Shown one piece after another: positions 22,001 through 54,064 of a stretch of 64,000 bases of DNA; within the stretch, counting starts at the first letter, position 1, and every line of letters starts with the position of its first letter. A model generated the notes under the pieces. It made no database searches, had not been told where the DNA came from, and saw only the letters and a program-made list of their open reading frames with translations. The translations under genes were made by a program, and so were the position numbers. Origin of the DNA: Pterobdella sp. o SKG-2022 (taxonomy: Eukaryota; Annelida; Clitellata; Hirudinida; Piscicolidae); assembly GCA_964035795.1 (NCBI GenBank), contig OZ038321.1:27624887-27688886 (forward strand). The letters are read 5' to 3'.

Positions 22001-23352
22001 GCTATATATGTGCTGAGAGGGACAGAAGAAGGTACAAATGCTTGCCTTGTTTGCCATGTGTTTTATGTTTTGTAGGTAGTTTTATAAAACCATTGTATGC
22101 TTTTTTAAAACTAGTTTTTTAAACATGTATTTTTTTTCAGTTTTTTGCAAAAGATAACGAGAAACTCTAATTATAAAATTAAATTTTTCCAATACTTTTT
22201 TGGAAATCCTAATAAATAAAATTTTTTTTTTGAATTGTAAATTATAAATTTGAATACTTTGTGTTTTTCCCCTCAATAGTGTTTTAGGTTTTTCTACGTC
22301 AAACGTAGAATAGTAAAGTGAATGAAATTTGTGAAAAATGATGGGTGTAGAACAGTCATGTGGTGAAAAAATCATGTACTCAAAAAAAAAATGAATATGT
22401 TTTTTTGAGTACATGATTTTTTCACCACATGACTGTTCTACACCCATCATTTTTCAAAAATTTCATTCACTTTACTATTCTACGTTTGACCTAGAAAAAC
22501 CTAAAACACTATTGAGGGGAAAAACACAAAGTATTCAAATTTATACTTGATAATGTAAGTTTGTCTTATGGTAAGCTTCGTGCTTTAAATAAATAAATAA
22601 TTTTTTTTCACTTTCCTTGTGTTTGTACATATGTTTTAAGATATGTTTCCATGTACTCATCAGTTCACCATTTGATTGTATGATGGATGCATACTGATTC
22701 CATTGATAACATATTCAATCGATATTCTATCCTTATTCAATCTTTTCCAAGGCTTTTAGTCAGCAATGAATTTTCTCGTAACACACACTAGAGAGATCTA
22801 TATGATATGAGCATATAAAGCACCACTGACGATACAACACGCAGAGGTTCCCAGACTGCCGCCATTGAAGAAGTTTGTCAACCCCATGGATGAGGAGGAG
22901 GAGGAGGAGGAAGAGGATGATAATGAAGCTCCAGTGAGGAAAGGTGGTTTCCATATGTGTTTCCATTGGTTTGCATTCGATTGATTATCATCAAAGAGCA
23001 TTCATTTTATGCGAACTTCTGAATGTAACATAGTTCAGTTTATTATCGTCATTATTCATTGTCTTTATTCTCCCATCTTTATGGGCTTAAACATTATTAT
23101 CGCCCTGAGCTCTTTGATTGGGCTACATTTGGTGGATGAGAACATAAGAATAATACCAACATTCAATCACTCCCTACCACAGAGAGAGGCAGTGACAGAG
23201 ATGGCTCAGCAACGAACAAACATCGCAGGTCAGCGTCCGAATTGCACGTTTCAGACCCCTACGCCAACGAAGATGGCTCGAGTTTGTTGTTGCCTTTCAT
23301 AGTGGCGATCGCCGCATTTCTCCCCGTGGTGTTTTGCCTATGCAGACTTTGA
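19085..23352 (+). CDS. MLEC: Malectin, ER membrane lectin, complete five-exon gene
   Basis: Malectin binds diglucosylated N-glycans on new glycoproteins in the ER and works with ribophorin I in quality control. Exons are 19085-19450, 20370-20549, 21974-22031, 22845-22943 and 23183-23352, with consistent GT/AG borders and phases. They give 290 aa against about 292 in human. Residues 1-31 are a signal peptide (hydrophobic core [11 protein letters not shown], cleavage after VNA). The malectin domain follows ([68 protein letters not shown]). Then come [12 protein letters not shown], a run of eight glutamates before EAPVRK, and the C-terminal anchor [20 protein letters not shown] ending CRL. This ending matches the vertebrate protein closely. 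The start is the ATG that gives the shortest complete signal peptide; the next Met codon is adjacent. Intron 3 carries a large foldback element. Confidence 0.95.
22243..22544. mobile_element. Long foldback (MITE-like) element in malectin intron 3
   Basis: Two arms of about 145 bases are near-perfect reverse complements around a loop of roughly 10 bases (near 22389-22398). Arm text includes tttgaatactttgtgttttt, cctcaatagtgttttagg and gtagaacagtcatgtggtg, each seen inverted in the second arm. Only a few mismatches separate the arms (toward the inner part and near the cgtcaaac/gtttgacc step), so formation was recent. The outer ends share the aaacacaaagtat text with the smaller foldbacks at 41.5 kb. 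Confidence 0.9.
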
Positions 23353-26300
23353 TGAGCGCCCATCCCCTGTATGGGCTCTCCCCCCCATATTCTCATGTGG
23401 CTTCTGGTTTTTATGGTTCCTATCATTTAATGCGTTTCATTGTGTTGTTATTAAAATTATTATCGGTTTTAAATGAGTTCGTTTATATTATTACTGGTTG
23501 TATTGTTACTATTAATATTACAATTCCAATATAAATGATGCTTATCAAATTAAATTGTCACTAAAAAGTTAAAATTAATACCTTGTATTATCCATAAACA
23601 TATATATGTTTAGTTAATCATATATATGTATTATTATTTTAAAAAACTTTCAGTCGGGGATTTAATACGTGGCTCTGCAGTCCCTTCATTATGCTTTTGC
23701 TGATTATTATTGTTATAATGGTCTACTATTATTATTATTATTATTATTATATCTTTAACGATAACTCAGTTTATAATTTTCAAACTTTCTTTTCGTTCTT
23801 ACAACAATTCCATCAACATTATTTTCACCGTTATTGAAGTTATTGAATAATTAAAAAAATAATTATAATAATAATATTATTATTCTGTTATTACGGGCCT
23901 TTCTTCGCTACCTTTCTTCCAGAGTTGGTTTTGATATATTTTTATTATTCATATTATTATATTATTGTAATAATTATTGTTATTAATCACATTTTGATTT
24001 CAATGATTACGTTTTATTTATTTATTTATAATATTTTTGGTGAGATTGTTTGAATTTTTTCTTAATGTTGCCTCCTAGTTTTTCTGAGTATTAATGGTGA
24101 ATTTTTATTTCATCAAAGTTAACTAATATAGATATATTTTTAAATCATAAACGCCCAATTTTGTTAATATTTTTCATTTTTATATGCATTTTTTCTTGAC
24201 TGTAAGTTAGCATAACTCGGCCGCACAAATCTTAGTTGGACGCATGATGAGGGTGATCAGATGGCGGCTGCTCTCAGTTGCTCGTCATTCTTTTTTTATA
24301 TCTTTATTGATTTTTATTTTTTATTTACCTATTATTTTTTTTATTATGCATTCTTATAATTTTTTAAAATAAAAAACATTAAATTATCTACAATATTTTT
24401 TCCCGCTTCAAATCTGCATTGAGTTGCGTTTAATCGGCCCACCATACCAACCACCACCTCTAAACGGCCATTAATGTACCTCCCACAGTTTAAGGCACGA
24501 GTACCCGCTTTGGAGGTGAGCGTTCGATGCACCTCTATTTGTAATGGCTGCTGCTGTATTTTTTATTTGACACATTTTCACTGCCTCAACAATAGGATTG
24601 TACCTCCATTCTATAATAGATTGAACCCTCTAGAAGACTGATTTGTGAACTTACATCTTCACTCATCTATGAAATTTTTCATCTTGGCTTTTTTGATCAA
24701 TTTTCACCATTTCATTATTGAATTTAATTATTACCTTCAGTGTAGCTGATTATTAATTATTTAACTCTTTAATTTTATTATGGTTCCTGGTTCAGAAACA
24801 AAAAATGTTTGAGCCTTTTAATGAGTTCAGACTGAATGGGGTATATTTTTTAATTATATAATTCAGCAATTATTTATACAAAAAATTAACGTTTTAATTG
24901 TCAATTCAATTATTTGTTAATTGTTTATTCATGTTTCAAATTGATACAATTAATCGATACATTTTATTTTTTGATTTATAACTAAATTCCATTTCATGTT
25001 TTGTTAAATAAAAGACGAGACTGATGTTTTTTTTAAATGAACTTTCACTACAAAGTTAAACTAATAAGAAGATTTCTATTTTTAAAAAGTTAGTTTTTGT
25101 CTGACCAAAACCATGCAAATTTGGTTTTTAAAATTTTTCGAGTCTAAAGACCCATTTGGAAAATTACTGATCTGAAGAAGCTTCATATTACTAACGGATA
25201 TTTGAAATTATTCCTGAGTTAGTAGGTAAGTTCACGAAATAACGATAAAATATACTAACCTAATGAATGAAAATACAACAAGCTATGTTATCTTTAAGAG
25301 ACAAAAATGCCTGATGAAGCTTTCTTCGAGATGAGTGTTTCAATTTGAATAATAATTTGAAAAAACGAGGAATCTTGATTAGAGTGAATTTCCAAAAAAA
25401 TAACAAAACATGGTATTTAAGTGATACTATTTCACAAAAAATATATAAATTTAATATAAGTTACTTTTCAGAAACATTGTGTGTGTTTTTTTACAATATT
25501 AAAAAAAAATAATGAATACCTTCTTGCATGACTAACAGCGCTGGTTGATCAACTCTTGAATGAAAAATATGCCAGAAATGTGCACTATTTTAAACACAAA
25601 TAGAGAATTCATTTGTTGAAATCACCTTTTTGCATATATTATATAATGGTAAAATAAGAAATTTAATTCATAAAAATATGATGAATAATATAAACAATTT
25701 AATGTATAATTAAATCAACAAGAATAATATAAAAACTTAATAAATAATAATAACAATAATAATAATTATATAATATTATTAATATTATTTAAAATTTCTA
25801 TATTAAAAAAACCAAAAACAAAGCGTATAGTAATTACATTAATGATAGCTTATTTTCGATTAAATTGAGAACATCGTGTTGAATTTTTGTTACATTTGTA
25901 CCTCCACTTGACAATGTAAGTTCATCTTGCGAAAAGCTTCGAGGAACAAGAAAAACTTCTATAAGTGTTTTCATTTGAATATTTATGTTATAATATAATA
26001 TAAATATATTCATTAAATGTGGTGGAATATTCCATTAATAAAAGTATTAAAAATTAAAACTAAATTAGATTAAAATTATATTTAATATTTAATTTATCTT
26101 TATAATTTCTAATTATATTATTAATTATACCGGATTCTTACTTATATGAGGGAAACAAACACAAAGTATAAACTTAATTCACAAAGCTTTTTGTAATACA
26201 GACCTATAGTATATTAGTACATCTTCTCTTATAGGTTTATAAAAAGGTGGTATTTAGATTGAGATAAAGACTGAAATGTCAATAAACTTGCATTCTCCGT

Positions 26301-27282
26301 AAAATATAATATTATAATGATAATATTTCAAAAATTTATTAAAGCGTTTTTATTATTTTTTCTTAAATCCATTTATTATCGAAAAGCTTTGTTTTTTGCT
26401 TTTATTTTCTAAATTTAGTTTAAAACCGTGTTTTAAGGTTTGCATTTATATAGATTGAATAATTTTGTTATCACAAGCTACATGCAAAAAACTATTATTC
26501 TATTCTGCCACACTTCAGTTGACATTGTATTCAAATACACATGGCTTTTCTGTTAAAAGCAATGTGTCTAAAAGGCATTAAACATATTGCCTGGAATTTG
26601 TGGGCAAAATGAATTGCTCTGAAATTTTGAGTAATATGTATAAGTGCCTGTTTGATTTATATACAGTGTATGTCTTCAACGTTATATAGATTACATACGT
26701 GTTTTCTTGATTCTCGAAAACTGAAAGCTGAAAAAATTTAAAAATATTTATAATACTTTTTATATTTTTTATATATTTTTGAATGTTATCTCCTTTATAA
26801 AAATCTGAACAATGAAATTCATATGTTTTTCTTATACATAATGCTGATGCTAAAAGATCAAAAGTTTCCTTAACTTGTAGCTTTCCAAAACTTTTACAAA
26901 TCTTAAACCTAGTGTCTATAGATAAAAAGCCTAAGCTCTGGTTGGAAATTATAATGGAAACAATAATCCTGTTAAAGAATGTTTATATTATTTCTGTACT
27001 TGACACATTATTTTGACTCGTATTTTTAAAAATTTCAGGCATTATGCATATTTCCTGGAACACAGTTTTTCAAAATTAATAAAAGTATACATACAGATGT
27101 AAGTTAATTTATAAAAAAATTATATAAAATTATCTGTATTGAACACTTGTAAAAAAATACTGGTCACACAAGTGAACACATAAAAATCACAATAAAACAT
27201 CAACTAAATACCAACTGAATAAAATTCATTGAATACACACTAACTGATTATAATAATTTGAACAACTCAATTAGTTAAGGGA
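23353..27282. other. Malectin 3' flank and intergenic region up to hillarin
   Basis: The first few hundred bases are probably malectin 3' UTR. 24200-24545 has a less AT-rich patch (includes cggccgcacaaatctt and ccaccacctctaaacggcc) with no recognisable frame. The remainder is very AT-rich with homopolymer and AAT runs. Half-copies of the small repeat family occur near 25905-25990 and 26155-26235. Confidence 0.35.
25905..26235. repeat. Degenerate copies of the 'gaaaagcttcg' small repeat family
   Basis: At 25905-25970 the text acttgacaatgtaagttc is followed by cttgcgaaaagcttcg and, further on, agtgttttcatttga. At 26155-26215 aaacaaacacaaagtat is followed by aattcacaaagctttttgta. These are the left and right parts of the foldback family whose complete members lie at 41.5-41.8 kb. 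They appear here as decayed single arms. Confidence 0.5.
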
Positions 27283-27338
27283 ATTTCGGTGAATTAATAC
27301 AAGTCTCAGAAGTACAAAGCAAGCTCCTCCCTACTCAG
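27283..27338 (+). other. Possible untranslated first exon of hillarin
   Basis: A short, less AT-rich stretch ends in ctactcag directly followed by a consensus donor gtgagt at 27339, about 480 bases before the hillarin ATG. No reading frame is implied. It would be a 5' UTR exon spliced to a site just before 27818. A chance match to the donor consensus is possible. Confidence 0.3.
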
Positions 27339-27817
27339 GTGAGTTTTCACGCTCGACTAGCTTGCTTTTATATTCAACTTTCAGCACAGGTTTGAGAGCA
27401 TTTTTATTGAGTTTCACATTGAAACTGTGTTTGATTCTTGTTTTGGTTTTATTTGAAGAAAATTTGAGTATAGATTAAGATTGGATTGGTTTTGATGCTG
27501 GAAGTTGATACTGGTGAAGTTTTTTTTCTATTGCAAGTTTTAGTGCCTTGTTAACACTTTGTATAGCAAATTTTTATAATTTCTGCTTTATAAAGTTTTG
27601 TGAAAATTAAAACAGAGAAAGATTCCCACAAAAATCTCTGAAGATATCAACACTCTTTTTTTGCACTTACACTGAACTACCTCATAAAACTGATTTATAT
27701 CAAAACCATAAAAATCCTTAAACTTATCCAATAAAACGCCATCACAAATTCTCAAAAAAGCTACACATCTAATTAAAACAACCCTTGAACTCTATATAAA
27801 ATCTAAAAAAAGCTAAA

Positions 27818-47399
<19,582 letters not shown>

Positions 47400-47472
47400 A
47401 TGTATAGATTCAGCTGAAATTATTTTTCATCATTTTGTATAGGTATATGCAATTTAAAGATTTCAGACATTA

Positions 47473-47478
47473 AATAAA
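47473..47478 (+). terminator. Polyadenylation signal of hillarin
   Basis: AATAAA lies 74 bases after the hillarin stop codon in otherwise unremarkable 3' UTR text. The position is typical. Confidence 0.6.
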
Positions 47479-49012
47479 TTTTGATTTAAAATTCTTGGAA
47501 TTATATTTTCAACAGAACTACGTAGCTTTTACAGACCTTGAGTAAAAAACTTTTCATAAAGCATATTACCTAATTCATAACATAGTTTTTCGTAAAAGCT
47601 TCTTTTTATATTTTAACTAAAAAATAATTATTTCAAATGCTGTTTATTTCGGTTTGTTCTAACGTGGTTTGCAGTTTTCTACATGAGATGTTGAATTCTT
47701 CCTTGTCTCATGGACAAAAACCTAAATTCTGACCAATTTTATTCTCTGCAACTTTCGTTCAATTATATAGGCATTAGGGTTTTCAATGTTTCTTTTTTTT
47801 TGTTTTTATCCAATAAATTTTATTCATTGATAATTAAATATTGATATTAATTCAGCTCTGGAAAATATATTCTCTAGCTCATAATGATATAAAAAGTTTT
47901 ACGGACTTATGCATTTCATGCCTTTATGATGTCAATTTTTGTTTCATGTGCTTATTTTCGAAATAAGTTTGTTAATTTGATTTATAAAGCAATAATTGAG
48001 ATGGAGAAGAGTATACTTATATGCTGTTTTTCGAAGCAATAATGGCACTTGACTCGTGACAAGTAACTAAGCTTGTATTGTTTAATAAAATTATTTCACA
48101 GTTGTTTCCAATTCATACAACTTATATAATGGTAATTTTAAATATTATTTCGTAGAATGAAATAGATACTAACTACAAAAAAAATGATAATTCTGTAGAT
48201 TAAAAGGTCAACGTGAATAAAGAAATCAAAAGTATAAAAATAAGGTTATACAAAGCAAAATGGGTTATTAACAGACAAAGTTTTTCTAAGTGCAACTTAT
48301 TTATAGGACATCAATTTGAGGAATTTTAATACTATTATTGAAACTTAGTTCTATAAATAGTTACTCAATAAAAAATACATAAGATGTCTCTGAAAAGGTG
48401 AATATAACCCTAATCATCGAGTGCTTAATAATTTAGCCATTGTGCTGTCTTTAGTACATTTATAATTGGTGTAATAAAAACAAACTCAAAAACCATAGTG
48501 TTTGTATCTATTTAAAGAAGTTCCAAGCAGCACAAAGCTGTTTTAAATTGGACCAATCATAAGCTTTGAAAAATGTTAGTGTTTTTTTCTTGAAAATATT
48601 CATGTATCATAATGTTTAAATATTCACGGATTGTACAAAAAGCTTTGTTAGTTGATAAATGTTAGTTTTTTTCTCATAAAACTTCTAAAAATGATTATTT
48701 CAGTACTTTCACGATTTTTTTGGAGTTCTATGATTGGTTCATAAACTAGCCTATAGCTATTCAATACTTTTTGCCTGATCGCAAAGTGCCTGTGTATCCT
48801 TTATTAATTTCCGACTAGTCTATGTCAACAATTTATAGTTGGCTTCAACACTTTTTTTATGCTATAGAGGTTCTTCGAGTTTGAATAAAAGTTATTTGAA
48901 ATAAAAAAGGCAATATTTTCAACTTGGCGGTTCATAGAAGCAGTGTTGACCATATAAAGGGAAAAACTTTTTTGAGTTTTTACCCCAACGTACGAAGTTT
49001 TTCATCAGATGG

Positions 49013-49222
49013 ACTTGTATTATAAAGCACGTGTAATGTAATGTGATGTAATGCGGTATTTATAAAGTGCTTTTCTTTATAGATCAAAGCGCTTGCTACA
49101 AATTTAATGTAACGAAATAACACTATGGAACAGGTGCTAATTGTCGGCCCACGCGGGATCAAACCCGGTAACTTTAGATAATTAGTTTAATGCTCAACCA
49201 TTGAGTTATAGGGGCCGACAAT
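49013..49222 (-). mobile_element. tRNA-derived SINE, copy 2, with tail
   Basis: On the minus strand the head ggcccctataactcaatggt and B box gggtttgatccc match copy 1 at 13.0 kb, continuing through gggccgacaattagcacctg. This copy keeps a longer body with aagcgctttgatct and ends in a run of attac-like units (about 49025-49050). Two copies on opposite strands, with shared non-tRNA sequence, establish it as a dispersed element. Confidence 0.8.
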
Positions 49223-51289
49223 TACTTGATAATTTAGACCACTTTACATAAGGCTTCGAACAAGAAAAATAAAAATATGAATAATTCTACTCATATTATT
49301 TCCAACTTGTTTAAGAACTTTATATTCAACTTTAGTCATCAAACGGTACTTACCAAAAATGTTAGAGGTAGTTCGTGGTGTTAAGTGAGAAAAATGTTTG
49401 AAAAAGAAAGAGAACTGATTAGTTGTGACCATTTCTGAATAAAAAACCGAAAAAACCTTCATTTTGATACAGAGTACTGAAATAAGAGTTAACCGTCAAG
49501 TATGCTTAATTAGTTTTTAAACTAATTAGTTTTAAACTGTTCGATAGATGGCGTGTAAAACTATTTAAAAATAAACTTAAAATATTTATCTTTCAGTGCT
49601 TAGAATATTTAAAATAGTAAGACTAACTTAAAAAGGAGACCACCGGTGAAGATTCATCGAAACCATATTTGGAATTTTGTGTGAGGCAAACGTTATTTCT
49701 ATTTGTAGATTTAGCAGCTCTTATACATATTAACATGGAAACAAAACTCAACTAATAAGTAAAAGCTTTGAAAAATTATCAATATTAAAAAAAGACTTCA
49801 GTTTTAATAGGTTTTATCACGACAAAGGTTTGCAATGCAGTCTTTTGAACATCAGTTTGTTCATAACTTGGTTATGAAGCTACCTAAATCTTCGGTGCAA
49901 TAAAATATATTAAAACCACGTATTTCTTCAATATACATTATAGTCAACTAAGGTTGAAGACAATAACAATGAAGCTGAAAGCTTAAGAGGTGTATTTATG
50001 ATTTTTTTTTACATAGAAGAAACTATCTGAGTAAGCAAAAACCATATTGAGAACTCAATATTGTCTTACGGAAAACTTCGTAAAGTGAACAAAATTCTGA
50101 AAGTGTTTTTCATATTTTTTATATAACCAAGTACTCCATACTGCTTCGTGAGTGATAAAATGAAATTCTATTGAATCCAACTAAATTTTTAAACCATATT
50201 TAAATTCATTTAATTTTAAAAGCATTATCCACGGTATTATATAAAATTTCATAAATTAACCAAAAAAAGCACGATAAAATCCTCAAAATCTCAAAAAACT
50301 GTCACAACTAAACCCAAAACAATTAAAGTATTGAAGACAATCTACTCCGTATTAAGATTACGTACTTCATCACAATCCAAGATCAACGTACGAAGTGTCT
50401 CATACTTTTATTGCACTTTCAAACAATTCCAGCCTCTCTCCAGTAATAACATTGAAACCAACAAGGGTATAGAGTGATCGCAGGCATGGGAAGCATTGAG
50501 ACACGAACCTCAAACGACTTCAAAGGACTTTCCAACACAGGTCCTAATTAACAATTAGAATGCGCCGAAGCGTCAAAAGTGAACTTCGTTTAAACTTTCG
50601 GTCTTGATTTGTGTTTTTTTGCTTATATATTAATTTTTAGAATATTGTGTGTATTTTTCTGTTTACAAACTTTTAGATCAAATAATAATTTTTTAAAATT
50701 TAAAATGGAACAAATAACCTGCGGCAATAAAAAGAAAGAAAAAATTTTTGCAACAATAATTTATGACAATCACGATATAAAATACTTATATACTTTTAAA
50801 TAGATATTAATAAAAATAAACCTCAAGAACTCTCTACTTCCGATATAGACTATAATTTCAATATCAAAATTATTCTGTTATCAATAATTTGATATATTCA
50901 TCAACTTAATTCACAAAGCTTTTTATAAGATGAACTTAAATTATCAAGTGAACAAGTTATATATAGTAATAAAGAGAGATAGTTCCTTGAAAAGATAATT
51001 GCAAGCAGCCATGTAACAACGCTCACAAATCCTTAACTTTCTAACATTCTGCATTGTTCCATTAGTCTTCATATTTTGCATCTAATACGCTCAATACTTT
51101 AATTTATTGTGTTTTTAATTTGATTTTTATGCCATGTTTCGAAAATTTATTGTAATAATTTCATAAATTTTTAAAAGTCGATACTAATTTGTCTTTAGTT
51201 CTAAAATGACAAAACGACTTTACCCCGTCTGGTTCATTGGCACATTTCGACACCTTTGACAATGAAAACATCTCATGATCACATCATCT

Positions 51290-51612
51290 TATTCTTCTTA
51301 ATGTTATCTTAAAGCTACCAAACAAATTTAACCGCCAACACCATGTCAAAAAACCAACCATTACACCACCTCAACAACACAACACCATAACATCATCACA
51401 CCATCTCTACACCACTATAACACCTTCAATCTATCCCTACATCACCTCATCTCACTACACCAGACCCTCTCAAAACTACCAAACTTCAACACCATCTATT
51501 ACAAGACCACACAACCACACCACAATCTTGAAACTATCCCAACCTCATTTAACCACCACACCCCTCCATTAAACCACTTCACCACACCCCTTCACCACAC
51601 CATTCCCCAAGA
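51290..51612 (+). repeat. C/A-biased low-complexity stretch
   Basis: About 320 bases built almost only from A, C and some T (acaccat, accacc, ctcatc words), with hardly any G on the plus strand. There is no clear unit and no recognised reading frame. Confidence 0.5.
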
Positions 51613-52617
51613 GACCAGCCAACCTAGAGAAGTTTGAGGGCTGCTTAGGCGTTAATCTCACAAAAGCAATTTTCCACCTAGTTATCTCATTAATTATTTT
51701 CTCTGGTAGTAAAGCCAGTTTTTATTGATTTTAGTTAATTACGAGAAATAACGTATAAATGTTAATTGAAATAATTTCATTTTAATCATAATTAATACAT
51801 CATAAAATTAAAAAACTAAACTAATTAATTAATTTTAATTCTTCGAGCCAAACAAACATTCAAATGAAAACAATTTTGATTAACTAATTAATAAAAATTC
51901 AAAACTCAAACCCTAATTAGTTTATCACCGATTGGACTGAAATTAATTAAGTTAGCTTCAAAGTTCAACGCCAAAAAAACCCAGTTCGATTACTTCCGGT
52001 GAAATAAACACGACGGCCCTTCAAAGACATTAATTAATACACGTCTCATTTTAAACCTCGGTTTTCGTGGGTAGTTTTCTTATGATTTTCTATTTTTTTT
52101 TCATATTGGTGATGAGTTATTTTTTTATTTATTTTTATTATATATTTTTTATAAATATTTTTCATTTATGTTTGATTTTTTATTCCAAGTTTTATTATAC
52201 TAAATCGTGTGTTTTTGTTATTTTTTTCACGCTCACTTTTAACCAAATGCCTAGATTTTGGGCATTAAAATAAGCTTCCATTAGATATCTCTATTTTATT
52301 TTATTTTTATTAGAACTGAATTTATCCAATTTTCAAAAATTAGTTTACAATAGATTTTATGTTTATCGAATAAAAATTAAGAAAGCTTTTTTTGAAAAAA
52401 GTTATCAATAATATTATTGTTTTGAATTTTTCTTTTCATTTTGGCCATTTTTTCATTAATAACTTTATTTGCTTAAAAGATTCATGTTTTGAGTTTTTTT
52501 TTTTTGAAGAAATTTTTTCAGTGTTTAAAATGTTTCAAAAAATATTTATAAAAGTAAGCAAGGTGTTATTTAAAATCTTTAACTTTCTAGGAACATTTTA
52601 ATGAACTTATAAACGAT

Positions 52618-52799
52618 ATTCAACAACTTTTAACGTCGATTTATGGAAAAGTTTTGGTACCTTTATTAAGTATAAAACAGCTATAATAGAAGTTTAGCTT
52701 TATCATAAAAAATTAGCAAAGTTTCTTCAGTAGCAACTGTTCTTGCTTAATAAATGTACTAAAATTCTTCCATAAATCAACGTTGAAAATTGTTGAAAT
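52618..52799. mobile_element. Foldback (MITE-like) element, about 180 bases
   Basis: The left arm attcaacaacttttaacgtc...gatttatggaaaag...tttattaag is matched in reverse complement by the right end (cttaataaatg...cttccataaatc...aacgttgaaaattgttgaa). Imperfect arms of about 60 bases surround a ~60-base centre. Not coding. Confidence 0.75.
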
Positions 52800-54064
52800 T
52801 TTTTCTATTTCAACAGTATTTCCTTTTCAAGCTTACAAAAAGGTAATTGAGCAATCTTAAATAATGAGCAGTTTAATACAAAATTTTCATTATTAATTGG
52901 AATTATTTTAATTAAAATCATTATTAATTGGAATTATTTGACCAAGATAAGTTTTATATAAAGATGACAAAGTGCCACACCCCTGTTTTGGACTTTTTTA
53001 AAATTAGCGATAGTTGTAATATAAATGATTGGACAATATCAGCTCAGTTCACTATCACTACCCACTATTGAGAATGATGCTTTGAGTATCGACAAAACTT
53101 GTGCTCAAGTTGTGGTTTTTCGAAGCATGAATTTCAAGGTACAGTTTGATTTTTATTTTCAAATTATAAACCCTTTCTTGAAACCATATACAAAACAGAA
53201 GCTTCATTTTACAAACGATATTTTATGTTTTAAAAAAAATTATTTATGTTGAAAAGTAATTATTATGTTCAACACAATATAATGTTGTGTTAAGTTAGAA
53301 ACATTCCATAACTTAACGAAACAGTTTGGGTCATTTTAATTGGATTAAAAATAGCAAAAATTCACATCATATGGAATGATAATGAGAACTGAAGAATAAA
53401 TAATAAAAACATAGTTTTAAACAGTCCAAAAAACTAACAAAAAATCTACGGTAACATTTGAAAAAGTTTAACTGCAAGTCTATTTTTTGTATTTATATGC
53501 ATATTTGTATCAATTTCAATAAAAAAAATAAATAAACAAATAAAAAGATAAACAAATAAAATTTGAATTCACTCCAAAAATAAATATATAAATGAAACAA
53601 AAATCAAAGTATATAAATATGCCTATGAAATTAATATTCAAAAACTATGTTGAGTCGATAATGTGACGTCAAAACCCCTCAAAGTTCTATTTATAGATCT
53701 TATTTTGATCAAATGTCACTATTGAGATTAATTGTCTTCTTGTCTATTGCTTTTGCATCAATTTAAGCATCTTACATCCATAAGCGATCATGCGAAGATT
53801 TACAAACATACATAACAACACAAGAAACAATCTCCACAAACAGATGCACGAAAGACAATAAGGTGGTAAGACAGAGACAAAATTGAAGACAAACAAGATG
53901 AAGAACTTCATGAACAGGACCATAACACATATTGATGACTAACATGATGCACAAATATTATGCGGAAGTGTTAACACACGTACGTTCCCACACACACGTA
54001 CATGCACACCCACACGTTCACACTCGCACACAAAAAAACACAGACTCGCACACACACAAACACA

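Larger units (their letters stand above)
47500..54064. other. Intergenic region between the convergent hillarin and Pax6 genes
   Basis: No convincing exon was found. It contains degenerate small repeats (47530-47610, 50040-50100, 50900-50960), a SINE (49.0-49.2 kb), a CA-biased low-complexity stretch (51.29-51.61 kb) and a foldback (52.62-52.80 kb). 50380-50590 is less AT-rich and unassigned. A 75-codon frame at 53025-53252 lacks any recognisable domain. Confidence 0.35.

Noticed and set aside
53025..53252. Small plus-strand gene
   Set aside because: 75 codons, no recognised domain, no splice or promoter support, ordinary AT-rich context.
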